A stretch of 64,000 nt of DNA from Paenibacillus guangzhouensis (GTDB lineage: Bacteria; Bacillota; Bacilli; Paenibacillales; Paenibacillaceae): positions 1 to 64,000 of the forward strand of contig NZ_CP045293.1 of the NCBI RefSeq assembly GCF_009363075.1, written 5' to 3'. Below the pieces are notes generated by a model. It was given only the letters and a program-made list of their open reading frames with translations. It searched no databases and was not told where the DNA came from. The position numbers and the translations under genes were made by a program. Shown piece by piece: positions 8,694 to 17,434 of this stretch. Every line of letters begins with the position of its first letter. Position 1 is the first letter of the stretch.

Positions 8694-11309
8694 ATGAAAT
8701 CGTTAAAGACATGCTTCTCTATTGTTCTGGTTGTAGCAATCATGGTGACGATGAATTTGAAAGCCCAAGCGCAAGACTCATCAGGTCAGTCCGTATCTTC
8801 AAGTCCGCCGGGTATACATAATCTGGCCGCAGGGCTTGACTATGAATGGTCCGTTGCTCCGATCCCATCGCATCCCGATACGGGGCGTGCGTTAACGGAC
8901 GGCCAATATGGGAATGTACAGGACTATACAGACCCGGCTTGGACAGGTCATTTGGACCAAAAGATGCGTACCGTCGTATTCGACATGGGGGCGGAAAAGT
9001 CTATTACCAGCGTCAAGGCGCATTTCCTCGAGGATTACGGCGCGCATAACATCTTGTTCCCGCTAACGGTATCCGTGTATGTATCGAACGATAAAGTCCA
9101 TTGGGGAAGCGTGGCGAATCTGCCGACACTGAAATTTCTACAGAGTGGCCCGCCGCGCGAACAGACCTATGAATGGGACGGAAGCAAGTCGGGGCTGCCA
9201 TCCGATCCGGAGGCAACTATGGCTTACGCTCGCTATATCAAAGTTACGTTTTACACCCATGCTACGGCATTGATCTTCATTGATGAAATCGAAGTATGGG
9301 GTGCGGACGGGCGGCAAGACGGCGCCGTAGAAGTGCCTCCTTATCAACCGGCTTATCAGGAAGTGGGGGAGGCTACAGCCAGCGTCCGCAATCTCGTCTT
9401 CTTACCGAATGGCTATTATGCAGGAGGCAAAGGCGACTTCCCGAAGGAAAAGATCATCCCGTTCATCAGCTACGTGAATGAGCAAGGTGAACCCGTGGAT
9501 TGGCTGTTCGACAGCGTATTCTTCGCGGCGGGGGCATCCCCGAGCGGACGGGATGTCGGCTATGGCAACGGAACGCTCGAGGATTGGAAGTGGCATTTCG
9601 AGAAGACTTACAATGTGGAGCATGGGGATATACGTCAGTTGGAGGAAGCTGCAAAGGAAGTAGCGTTGAAGCTGAACCAACCGGATCATAAGATCAAAGT
9701 TGGGTTGATGGTTCCGAATCCCGGCTTCACGGTCTCCGATTTTGGTGATGTGGATGGGGACGGCGTCTCCGAGAATTTCAATGCTGGCATCGTCGGGGAG
9801 GAGACGGCAGCCGTGAATCGGGAGAAAGCGATCAAGTGGTGGCTTGATCAAGCCAAGGCCAAATGGGATGAAGGGAACTATATCCATCTTGAGCTTGCCG
9901 GAATGTATTGGTTGGATGAGGAGGTAAGCACGGACCGCGCAGGCGAAAGACTCGTTCGTACCGTAAGTGATCTTGTCCATGCGCAGCAAATGAAGCTGTT
10001 CTGGGTGCCTCATTTCAACGCGTATAAGAGTTTTCTATGGAAGGATCTCGGGGTGGATGCTGCCGCCTTCCAGCCGAACTATTTCTTCGAGGACATGAAT
10101 ATCAATCGACTAGAAGATGCCACCGATATCGCCAAGCAGTATGGGATGGGGATTGAAGTGGAATTCGATAACCGGATGATTACCGACGATGTGTTCCGCA
10201 AGCGGTACATTGAATATCTGGATGCCGGGGTCAAGTATGGCTATATGCAGCCGAATGTATTTAAAGCGTACTACCAAGGCAACGATGCGGTCTATGAAGC
10301 GGCGAAGAGCACCGTTCCGAAGACTCGCATCCTCTATGATTGGCTGTATCAATTCTTGCAGGGAACTTACCAGAAGACGGATTTCACAGCTCCGACGATC
10401 AACGTGTTGATGAATGGCAAGGAATTGCTGGGGGATGCGACCGTGCCGGAATCCGAGGCATTCAGTTTCACATGGGAAGCCCTTGACGAGGATAGCGGTA
10501 TCGCGGATGTGAAGGCGGTATTCGATCGTGGAACATATCAAGCAGGATCGACGATCGATCTCGCAGGAAAGCCTGGTAAACACCGATTGGACATTACAGC
10601 GATTGATATGGTAGGCAACACGGCCAAAAAAACGTTCTGGATTGAGGTCACCACAAGTGTCGACGAGATGATCAAGGTGGTTACGCGTCTCGAAGCGGAG
10701 GGGAATTTCACGACCCGCGGGAACGCTCGTGCGGTGCAAGTCCTGTTAGATGTTGTGAAGAAATTTCAGGAACAAGGCGACATAGAGAAAGCAATGAAGC
10801 ATTTGAGAGATATGAATATCATACTGAACATTGGGCGTGAAAAGGCGCTGATGTCGGAGAAGGCGTATGATATCGTGCAGACGGATGTCGATCATCAGCT
10901 AGGCAGCGATCTGGCTCTGCATCAGAAAGCTGAGGCCTCATCCGTGGAATCGGCCAGACCGGATCTATCTCCCGATCAAGCGGTAGACGGGGTCTACGGA
11001 ACGAGATGGTCAAGCAACTATACGGATGATTCTTGGTTTACGGTGGATCTGGGAGAAGTGAAAGATTTCGATACGATTGTTATCGATTGGGAAGCAGCCC
11101 ACGCGAGAACGTTCAAAATCCTCGTATCGAATGACAAGGAACAATGGACCAATGTGATAGATCAAGATGGAACGTTCGAAGGCAAAGACGGCAAGCAGAC
11201 GATCCGTCTAACGACGACCACAGCGAGATACGTCAAGCTGCAAGGTATACAGCGAGCAACGCCGTACGGTTATTCGTTCTACGCGTTTGAAGTGCATAAA
11301 CGATTCTAG
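8694..11309 (+). CDS. Secreted DUF4855 protein with N- and C-terminal F5/8-type (discoidin-like) domains
   Basis: The 871-residue protein begins with a Sec signal ending near AQAQD. Residues of about 50-205 form a discoidin-like domain (MRTVVFDMGAEKSITSVKAH, VSVYVSNDKVHWGSVANL). Residues of about 230-560 match the DUF4855 type (NLVFLPNGYYAGGKGDFPK, AGMYWLDEEV, QPNYFFEDMN, GIEVEFDNRM), which is probably a TIM-barrel glycosidase-like fold. An Ig-like segment follows (DITAIDMVGNTAKKTFWIEV), then a helical spacer, and residues of about 740-871 form an F5/8 type C carbohydrate-binding domain (DQAVDGVYGTRWSSNYTDDS). GGAGG precedes the ATG. Its position divergent to a sugar ABC transporter suggests a role in glycan capture or cleavage outside the cell. 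Catalysis is not proven for DUF4855. Confidence 0.85.
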   Translation: MKSLKTCFSIVLVVAIMVTMNLKAQAQDSSGQSVSSSPPGIHNLAAGLDYEWSVAPIPSHPDTGRALTDGQYGNVQDYTDPAWTGHLDQKMRTVVFDMGAEKSITSVKAHFLEDYGAHNILFPLTVSVYVSNDKVHWGSVANLPTLKFLQSGPPREQTYEWDGSKSGLPSDPEATMAYARYIKVTFYTHATALIFIDEIEVWGADGRQDGAVEVPPYQPAYQEVGEATASVRNLVFLPNGYYAGGKGDFPKEKIIPFISYVNEQGEPVDWLFDSVFFAAGASPSGRDVGYGNGTLEDWKWHFEKTYNVEHGDIRQLEEAAKEVALKLNQPDHKIKVGLMVPNPGFTVSDFGDVDGDGVSENFNAGIVGEETAAVNREKAIKWWLDQAKAKWDEGNYIHLELAGMYWLDEEVSTDRAGERLVRTVSDLVHAQQMKLFWVPHFNAYKSFLWKDLGVDAAAFQPNYFFEDMNINRLEDATDIAKQYGMGIEVEFDNRMITDDVFRKRYIEYLDAGVKYGYMQPNVFKAYYQGNDAVYEAAKSTVPKTRILYDWLYQFLQGTYQKTDFTAPTINVLMNGKELLGDATVPESEAFSFTWEALDEDSGIADVKAVFDRGTYQAGSTIDLAGKPGKHRLDITAIDMVGNTAKKTFWIEVTTSVDEMIKVVTRLEAEGNFTTRGNARAVQVLLDVVKKFQEQGDIEKAMKHLRDMNIILNIGREKALMSEKAYDIVQTDVDHQLGSDLALHQKAEASSVESARPDLSPDQAVDGVYGTRWSSNYTDDSWFTVDLGEVKDFDTIVIDWEAAHARTFKILVSNDKEQWTNVIDQDGTFEGKDGKQTIRLTTTTARYVKLQGIQRATPYGYSFYAFEVHKRF

Positions 11310-11320
11310 CAGGAATAGAG

Positions 11321-11353
11321 AGAAGACGAGCGATTTAGAGTCGTTCGTCTTCT
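11321..11353 (+). terminator. Rho-independent terminator after the DUF4855 gene
   Basis: The stem AGAAGACGA-G-CGA pairs with TCG-T-TCGTCTTCT around a TTTAGAG loop. It lies 11 bases after the stop codon, though the following T-run is short. Confidence 0.65.
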
Positions 11354-11456
11354 TATGATATCGTCACTTGAAATATGGTTGGATTTGAGAAAAGGGAGTA
11401 AACTATATAGGAGCGAATAATTTAAATGATCGAATGATAGATAAAGGAGATAACAC

Positions 11457-11795
11457 ATGAACATCAAGAACACCTTTGCTGTTGCAAAGGAAATGGAAAC
11501 ACTCGCGAATGGGTATAACGAGCTGGCTGCAAAAGAGGGAAATGAAGAAACACGTAACATCTATACGGAAATGACCTATCATCTCGACGAGCTGCAATCG
11601 AAGCTGTTACAAATCTCGAATTACTATCCTGAAGGTAAAGTGGAGAAGGCTGTCACACTTAAGCGCGAAATCGAAGATCTTCCTGCAGGTAGCGAGATTA
11701 CTTTGCTTCATAGCTATGACAGTGAGAATCTAGCACTCGTCGAAGATGAGGGGATGGAGCTATATTTGATCCCGCTCGATGCGCTGGAGGGATAA
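11457..11795 (+). CDS. Conserved-looking hypothetical protein, 112 residues
   Basis: The protein is not recognised. It is small, acidic and charged, with two predicted helices in the first 60 residues (AKEMETLANGYNELAAKEGN, YTEMTYHLDELQSKLLQISN) followed by a short beta-rich tail (GSEITLLHSY, MELYLIPLDAL). There is no signal peptide or membrane segment, so it is probably cytoplasmic. GGAGA lies 7 bases before the ATG and a strong terminator follows, so it is a single-gene transcript. Real coding is supported by the ribosome binding site, the terminator and protein-like composition. Confidence 0.7.
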   Translation: MNIKNTFAVAKEMETLANGYNELAAKEGNEETRNIYTEMTYHLDELQSKLLQISNYYPEGKVEKAVTLKREIEDLPAGSEITLLHSYDSENLALVEDEGMELYLIPLDALEG

Positions 11796-11807
11796 AATTC
11801 TATAATC

Positions 11808-11833
11808 AAGGCCACCGGATCCGGTGGCCTTTT
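11808..11833 (+). terminator. Strong rho-independent terminator
   Basis: A perfect 10-bp stem AAGGCCACCG/CGGTGGCCTT with a GATC loop is followed by TT. It lies 13 bases after the stop of the 112-residue gene. Confidence 0.85.
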
Positions 11834-11961
11834 GACATGCGGAAATTATGAAAGTGGGAGATTACTTCGAAATAGGTATAAGGAAAATAGAGGAACGTAC
11901 TGAAGATTTGTTGTACAATTAGGTAAATGTAGCCAAGTAAAGACAAAATGGGGGAAGCATC

Positions 11962-13125
11962 ATGAAGTTTGGATATCGGATAGTAAGTGGAATTATTGCG
12001 GGGGTACTTTTGTTTAGTGGGATGGTATCAGCAGTCGGCAGCTCGACAACAGATTCACTACTCAAGGCTCCAGAATGGCAAATCACCTTGAAGAAATTAG
12101 ATGGGTTCAGAGAAGCGCCATATCACGTTCCTAATACAAATACAGTATATTTGCAATCTTACACACTTGTAAACTCAGCAACTAAAGTTTGGGATGTAGG
12201 TGTAGTAACAGCTGCTGATAAGATGACTGGCAAAGAAAAATGGTCATATCAATTTTATAAAAAGGGTACCCCCTTTCCTATGAATACATCCAAATTTGCT
12301 TATAGCAAAAGTGGATCAGTATATGCTCTCGTTAGTGATGCGTTAGGCACAAAGCTACACTCTGTAAATTCGTCGGGCAAGAGCAACTGGACAATCGCTG
12401 TGCCAGAAGCACAGGACGTTTACGCAATGAATGACGGCACGCTGTTGCTCGTTAATCGCTTCACACGAGACGCCAGTGGTAGATTCAAGATGTATGCTTA
12501 CAACGCAAACGGGAAAAAAATATCGGAACAATCGGTAGGCGATATGTATGCTGTTGTAGGAGGACAGTATTTGATTTCGCAAATAGCAAAGCAGGGGAGC
12601 GTTAAGCTAGAAGTTTATGGACCAAAACTAAACCGTCTATTTACATATCCACTGCCGGCTGGAGCTGTGACTTCCATTAATGAAGGTTCATGGGTGATAA
12701 ATAATGGAGACATTCTAATACGGATGAATATTCCAAAATCGGGGAATAAGCTGATATCCTTGAACTCGCAAGGCAAAACGTTATGGGGTCGAACCATTGC
12801 TGGGAATGCAACGGTACAATCAATTGGCGATTCCTATGTAGTGTACGAAAATGGAGAAATGAGCCTTTTTAATTCAAAAGGACTGATTCAGAAGAAGAAT
12901 ATCAAATTAGACGATCCAATGCATGAGATCATGTATACTCCGGATAATAAAATTCTTGTTTACTCTGAAAATGGTAGAAGTATTATTGATCCTAGCACGC
13001 TTGAGATGATTTATAATTATCCGTTTGATCAAAAATTATTAAATTATTACTATGCCGGTGACGGATATTTGTATGCAAAAAGCGATGAGTATCAATTGAT
13101 GCAATATAAATTATCTAAATCCTGA
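11962..13125 (+). CDS. Secreted beta-propeller-like (PQQ-repeat-like) protein of unknown function
   Basis: The 387-residue protein has an N-terminal signal sequence (YRIVSGIIAGVLLFSGMVSA) and repeated blade-like segments with the pattern hydrophobic-G-K-x-x-W: MTGKEKWSYQF, SSGKSNWTIAV, NANGKKISEQSV, SQGKTLWGRTI. These resemble the outer-strand motif of PQQ-type propellers. GGGGGAAG lies upstream of the ATG. Codon use is visibly more AT-rich than in neighbouring genes, which may mean recent acquisition or relaxed selection. It stands alone between two terminators. No enzymatic residues can be pointed to. Confidence 0.75.
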   Translation: MKFGYRIVSGIIAGVLLFSGMVSAVGSSTTDSLLKAPEWQITLKKLDGFREAPYHVPNTNTVYLQSYTLVNSATKVWDVGVVTAADKMTGKEKWSYQFYKKGTPFPMNTSKFAYSKSGSVYALVSDALGTKLHSVNSSGKSNWTIAVPEAQDVYAMNDGTLLLVNRFTRDASGRFKMYAYNANGKKISEQSVGDMYAVVGGQYLISQIAKQGSVKLEVYGPKLNRLFTYPLPAGAVTSINEGSWVINNGDILIRMNIPKSGNKLISLNSQGKTLWGRTIAGNATVQSIGDSYVVYENGEMSLFNSKGLIQKKNIKLDDPMHEIMYTPDNKILVYSENGRSIIDPSTLEMIYNYPFDQKLLNYYYAGDGYLYAKSDEYQLMQYKLSKS

Positions 13126-13182
13126 TTCGTCCGTTGCACGATAAGTGGAATCGAATGAAAATGAGTAGGTTACATCATAGAA

Positions 13183-13235
13183 CAAACCTCCACCAGCATC
13201 GCTTCCAAGAAGCGAGTAGGTGGAGGTTTGTTTTT
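13183..13235 (+). terminator. Terminator between convergent genes
   Basis: The stem CAAACCTCCACC/GGTGGAGGTTTG encloses a second small stem (CGCTT/AAGCG) and is followed by TTTTT on the plus strand. On the minus strand it could also stop deoD transcription, but less well because its T-run is broken. Confidence 0.85.
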
Positions 13236-13248
13236 GCATGTGTATGGA

Positions 13249-13965
13249 TTAGCCTTGAAGAATCGCTGTCTCAAGCGCTACTACGATCATGTCGTTGAAC
13301 GTCGTTTGACGCTCTTCTGCTGAAGTCGCTTCATGCGTGATCAAGTGATCACTTACAGTGAACATGCCAAGACCTTTGATTTTATGTTTCGCTGCCAATG
13401 TGTAGAGCGCAGCTGTTTCCATCTCAACAGCCAATACGCCGTATTGACCAAGTTTCATCATCGTTTCTTTATTGTTATCTTCGGTGTAGAAGACATCGGA
13501 AGACAAGATGTTACCTACGCGAAGGTTCAAGTTCTTTTGTTGACCGATTTCGTAAGCGGTTTTGATCAGATCGAAATCAGCGATTGGTGCGAACGAGTAT
13601 CCTGGGAAGCGCGTGTGGTTGATCGAAGAATCCGTACATACCGCTTGCGCGATGAGTACGTCGCGGATTTTCACATCTTCTTGGATCGCACCGCAAGTAC
13701 CGATACGGATAATGGTCTTCACGCCGTAATCTTGGATCAATTCCGTCGAATAGATTGCGAACGATGGAACACCCATCCCGGAACCTTGAACAGTAACTGG
13801 TTTCCCTTTATACGTACCTGTAAAACCTAACATGCCGCGCACTTCGCTATAGCATTTCGCATTTTCTAGGAAAGTCTCTGCAATATATTTCGCACGTAGC
13901 GGATCTCCTGGCATTAGAGCTACGGGTGCAATGTCACCTGGTTTTGCTGCTAAATGTACACTCAT
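13249..13965 (-). CDS. deoD: Purine-nucleoside phosphorylase, DeoD type
   Basis: The 238-residue enzyme phosphorolyses purine (deoxy)nucleosides to base and (deoxy)ribose-1-phosphate. Family motifs are clear: [20 protein letters not shown] at the N-terminus, the phosphate-binding [15 protein letters not shown], the nucleoside site VEMETAALY and TVSDHL with the catalytic Asp. The ATG at 13965 gives the usual family length and has GGAGGAGG 11 bases upstream. An upstream in-frame ATG at 13995 would add 10 atypical residues. The neighbouring deoB acts on its sugar-phosphate product, and the nup transporter imports its substrates. Confidence 0.95.
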   Translation of the reverse strand: MSVHLAAKPGDIAPVALMPGDPLRAKYIAETFLENAKCYSEVRGMLGFTGTYKGKPVTVQGSGMGVPSFAIYSTELIQDYGVKTIIRIGTCGAIQEDVKIRDVLIAQAVCTDSSINHTRFPGYSFAPIADFDLIKTAYEIGQQKNLNLRVGNILSSDVFYTEDNNKETMMKLGQYGVLAVEMETAALYTLAAKHKIKGLGMFTVSDHLITHEATSAEERQTTFNDMIVVALETAILQG

Positions 13966-14007
13966 CGTAATAAAAGCCTCCTCCGTGAATTTCAAGCCAT
14001 TTTGTTT

Positions 14008-14021
14008 TGAAAACGTTTTAC
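14008..14021 (-). promoter_or_regulatory. Candidate CcpA (cre) site upstream of deoD
   Basis: TGAAAACGTTTTAC resembles the catabolite-responsive element, with a perfect central AAAACGTTTT and a good half site, but two outer positions mismatch. It lies about 45 bases upstream of the deoD start, as expected for carbon-catabolite repression of nucleoside use. Binding is inferred only. Confidence 0.4.
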
Positions 14022-14158
14022 TCCACTACAGTAACATACCTCATTTGTTTTTTCCGTAACCCGTACCATTCCTTTTCTGTGAACTAGATTACAAAAAAAC
14101 CGTGCAGAGGTTAACTGAACTTCTTGGACATTAGACCTATAATCGAATTGTCACGAGG

Positions 14159-14881
14159 CTATGCATACCAGATGCGATGCTTCGGCGGGATGTGACCTAC
14201 GGAATCGCAAATGCTGCGAAGCTTGGCGAGATCCGTAATCGTAATGGTCTTTCGTTCAATGGAGATGATGCCCTCGTCTTGGAAATCCTTTAGTACCTTG
14301 GAGATCGACTCTCGCGTCACGCCAATCATATTGGCAATGACATGATGAGTGAGTTTGTAGTTAATAATGTAAGCGGATTCAGTGTCCGTTTCCATTCCAA
14401 GGTTGCAATACAGGTCGTAGATCAGGTTGGCAGCCTTTAGACGTGTATCGAGGAAAGAGATATATTGCGCTTTACGATTCAGGATTCGAATACTCTCCAC
14501 GAGCAGCCAGTAAGATCGGCGGAGCACGCTGGGGTATTCCTCCACGATTTTGAGAAAATCTTGCTTGGTAATGAACCACGTATGGACGGTTTCCATCGCC
14601 GCAATGGAGGCAATGCGATAATCGTCATAATGAATCGCTTCGATCTCGCCGACGACGTGGCCGGGGAAGGCAACCCCATATATGATTTCCTTATCTTCTA
14701 ATAAACTATACACTTTGATCGACCCTGAACGAATAATGAACACATCGCCATTCTGATCTTGTTCGTAGATGATGACTTGGTTTTTCCGGAATTGACGCTT
14801 CTTGAGCATCGGCATGATGCGCGCAACGCCCTCATCGGGCAAGTCTTGAAAAATGGTGATTTGTCTTAAATCGGTTATCAT
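14159..14881 (-). CDS. Crp/Fnr-family transcriptional regulator
   Basis: The 240-residue protein has a cyclic-nucleotide-binding-type beta-barrel at about residues 10-130 (QNGDVFIIRSGSIKVYSLLE, VAFPGHVVGEIEAI). A dimerisation helix follows, then a Crp-type HTH at about 170-225 with the recognition segment VIANMIGVTRESISKVLKDF. There are no cysteine clusters, so it is not an oxygen-sensing FNR with an iron-sulfur centre. GAGGT lies 6 bases before the ATG. It sits between deoD and the divergent deoB-nup genes, so it may control nucleoside salvage. The ligand is unknown. Confidence 0.85.
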   Translation of the reverse strand: MITDLRQITIFQDLPDEGVARIMPMLKKRQFRKNQVIIYEQDQNGDVFIIRSGSIKVYSLLEDKEIIYGVAFPGHVVGEIEAIHYDDYRIASIAAMETVHTWFITKQDFLKIVEEYPSVLRRSYWLLVESIRILNRKAQYISFLDTRLKAANLIYDLYCNLGMETDTESAYIINYKLTHHVIANMIGVTRESISKVLKDFQDEGIISIERKTITITDLAKLRSICDSVGHIPPKHRIWYA

Positions 14882-14989
14882 GGGTAGACCTCACTTTCGG
14901 GCAAGTTTCATGGGATTCAACTTTTTATTGCATGAGCCGAACATTTTTCCATGAAATATAGGCAAATATAACAACAGGAGTGGTGACAT

Positions 14990-16156
14990 ATGAGTTTCAA
15001 ACGTATTACAACGATCGTTCTAGACAGCGTAGGCATCGGCGAATTACCGGATGCTGATAAATTCGGGGATGTAGGATCCCATACTTTAGGGCATATCGCT
15101 GAGCGTGTGCCGACATTTCAATTACCGAACCTTCAGAAGCTTGGCTTAGGGAACATCGCTCCGATCAAGTCCGTTCCAGCAGTTGATGAGCCGCTTGCGA
15201 TGTATGGTAAAATGGCCGAAACATCGGTCGGCAAGGATACGATGACTGGTCACTGGGAGCTCATGGGCTTAAATGTGACAATACCGTTTGAAGTCTATCC
15301 GAACGGATTCCCAGCCGAATTGATTGAAGAATTCGAGAAACGTACAGGCCGTAAAGTTATTGGGAATAAACCAGCGTCCGGGACGGATATCCTAGTCGAA
15401 TACGGCGAGGAACAGATGCGTACGGGAGCATGGATTGTCTATACATCAGCCGACAGCGTATTCCAATTGGCCGCGCACGAAGAGATCATTCCGCTCGATG
15501 AATTGTATCGCGCTTGCGAAATTGCTCGAGAAATGACGCTAACAGCACCTTATGCTGTAGGACGAATTATTGCTAGACCTTATGTAGGAACACCGGGTAA
15601 CTTCACCCGCACACCAAATCGCCATGACTATGCGCTTAGCCCGTCTGGACCGACTGTTCTGAACGCACTGAAGGATCATGGGCTAGATGTCATTGCTGTT
15701 GGTAAAATCAATGATATTTTCACAGGTGAAGGCATTACGGAGTACACTTCCACGAAGAGCAATGAGGACGGTATTCTTAAGACAATTGATTATATGAAGA
15801 AAGATTTCCATGGCATGCTGTTCACGAACCTGGTTGACTTCGATTCCTTGTATGGACATCGCCGAGATCCGGAAGGGTATGCTGCTTGTCTAGAAGAGTT
15901 CGATCGCTATGTACCTGAGATTCTCTCCACGATGAGTGAAGACGATTTGTTGATTATTACAGCAGATCACGGGAATGACCCCATTCATCCGGGAACCGAT
16001 CATACGCGTGAATACGTACCGGTGCTGGCTTACAGTCCGAAGTTCCAAGGGAAAACAGCAACGATTGGCGTTCGTTCGACTTTTGCTGATTTGGCAGCGA
16101 CGATTGCGGCGAATTTCCAAGTATCATTTGATACACATGGCAAAAGCTTTCTATAG
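14990..16156 (+). CDS. deoB: Phosphopentomutase
   Basis: The 388-residue cytoplasmic enzyme interconverts (deoxy)ribose-1-phosphate and -5-phosphate, feeding nucleoside sugars into central metabolism. It has the alkaline-phosphatase-superfamily metal sites: [18 protein letters not shown] at the N-terminus, the active-site threonine loop [12 protein letters not shown], and C-terminal ITADHGNDP and [10 protein letters not shown]. Length matches the family. AGGAG lies upstream of the ATG. It is followed by the nucleoside ABC transporter genes, and deoD is on the opposite strand 1 kb away, forming a salvage cluster. Confidence 0.95.
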   Translation: MSFKRITTIVLDSVGIGELPDADKFGDVGSHTLGHIAERVPTFQLPNLQKLGLGNIAPIKSVPAVDEPLAMYGKMAETSVGKDTMTGHWELMGLNVTIPFEVYPNGFPAELIEEFEKRTGRKVIGNKPASGTDILVEYGEEQMRTGAWIVYTSADSVFQLAAHEEIIPLDELYRACEIAREMTLTAPYAVGRIIARPYVGTPGNFTRTPNRHDYALSPSGPTVLNALKDHGLDVIAVGKINDIFTGEGITEYTSTKSNEDGILKTIDYMKKDFHGMLFTNLVDFDSLYGHRRDPEGYAACLEEFDRYVPEILSTMSEDDLLIITADHGNDPIHPGTDHTREYVPVLAYSPKFQGKTATIGVRSTFADLAATIAANFQVSFDTHGKSFL

Positions 16157-16299
16157 TCATCCGAAATTTTGTTCCACTTGTTCATTATGACGGCGGGGCG
16201 GCGAAAATTCAACTTCTATTGAAGATACAGATCTAGCCAAATGCCTCGTGCAGTCAATGAAAATATATAAAAATTCATTTCTTGGAGGGTCCGATCTAC

Positions 16300-17331
16300 A
16301 TGAAAAAACGAATCAATCTTGTGCTCGTATTCGTCTTGATGGTATCTATGGCGTTAACGGCTTGTGGCGCGAAGAAGACTGAAGAAGGCGGCGCAGCTAC
16401 GGGTGAAGCTCCTGGCGGCAAGAAATTGAAAGTCGGTATGGTTACTGACCTTGGTAGTGTGAATGACAAGTCCTTTAACCAGAACGCTTGGGAAGGTCTT
16501 CAAAAGTTGAAAGCGGACTTCGGCTATGATGTTAAATACTTGGAGCCTAAACAAGATTCCGACGTAGATCCAAGCTTGAACCAGTTCGTAAAAGGCGGTT
16601 ATGACCTCACTTGGGCAACAGCTTTTACATTGGATGATGCAGTAACAAGAATCGCGAAAGAAAATCCGAATGCGAAGCTTGGTATCATTGACTCCGCGAT
16701 CGAAGTGCCTAACGTAGCGGCTGTATCGTTCAAAGAGCAAGAGGGAGCATACTTGGTAGGGGTTATCGCAGGTCTAATGACGAAGACGAACAAAATCGGT
16801 TTTGTCGGCGGGATGGAAATTCCTCCAATCCAACGTTTCTCCGCAGGTTTCCGTGAAGGGATCAAGGCTGTAAACCCTGACGCGAAATACATCGAGAACT
16901 ACACAGGTCAGTTCACACGTGCAGATATGGGTAAATCCGCAGCTGCAACAATGTACAATGACGGCGTGGACATCATTTTCCATGCTTCCGGTTTGACAGG
17001 TAACGGTGTGTTCAACGAAGCGAAAGAGCGCGTTGCAAAAGGTCAAAAGGTATGGGTTATCGGTGTAGATAAAGACCAATCCTTGACTTTCGGCGATGAT
17101 GTAACATTGACATCGATGATCAAGAAAGTTGACGTAGCGGTATACGAAATTTCTAAACAGCTTGCTGAAGGCAACTTCCCTGGCGGTAAAGTTACGCAAA
17201 TGGGTCTGAAAGAAAACGGTGTAGGCATCGCGGATACATCCAGCAAGAACGTACCTGCAGATGTATTGAAAAAAGTAGAAGAGTACAAAACAAAAATCAT
17301 TAACGGTGAAATTAAGATTCCTGAGAAATAA
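16300..17331 (+). CDS. BMP-family nucleoside-binding lipoprotein of an ABC transporter
   Basis: The 343-residue protein has a lipoprotein signal with lipobox LTACGAK and the basic-membrane-protein fold: VGMVTDLGSVNDKSFNQNAW at the N-terminus, IDSAIEVPNVAAVSF, VGFVGGMEIPPIQRF, HASGLTGNGVF and WVIGVDKDQ. BmpA/PnrA/NupN proteins bind purine nucleosides. The start is placed at 16300 because GGAGGG (16284-16289) lies upstream. An ATG at 16282 would precede that ribosome binding site. It is followed by the transporter ATPase and two permeases. Confidence 0.92.
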   Translation: MKKRINLVLVFVLMVSMALTACGAKKTEEGGAATGEAPGGKKLKVGMVTDLGSVNDKSFNQNAWEGLQKLKADFGYDVKYLEPKQDSDVDPSLNQFVKGGYDLTWATAFTLDDAVTRIAKENPNAKLGIIDSAIEVPNVAAVSFKEQEGAYLVGVIAGLMTKTNKIGFVGGMEIPPIQRFSAGFREGIKAVNPDAKYIENYTGQFTRADMGKSAAATMYNDGVDIIFHASGLTGNGVFNEAKERVAKGQKVWVIGVDKDQSLTFGDDVTLTSMIKKVDVAVYEISKQLAEGNFPGGKVTQMGLKENGVGIADTSSKNVPADVLKKVEEYKTKIINGEIKIPEK

Positions 17332-17353
17332 ACCATTTTGTAGTGATCTATTG

Positions 17354-17385
17354 GGCCATCCTTTGCAACAATGCAGAGGATGGTC
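17354..17385 (+). terminator. Intercistronic hairpin between the binding-protein and ATPase genes
   Basis: A 13-bp stem (GGCCATCCTTTGC with GCAGAGGATGGTC, two G-T pairs) has a 6-base loop and lacks a T-run. It most likely stabilises the binding-protein mRNA or partly attenuates readthrough, giving an excess of binding protein over membrane components. Confidence 0.55.
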
Positions 17386-17434
17386 TCTAAGATTCATGAT
17401 TTCTGGCAGTAGGTAGCAGGAAGGAGAACGTCTA

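Noticed and set aside
16157-16299. Purine riboswitch upstream of the BmpA-like gene
   Set aside because: The conserved loop sequences of the purine aptamer are absent.
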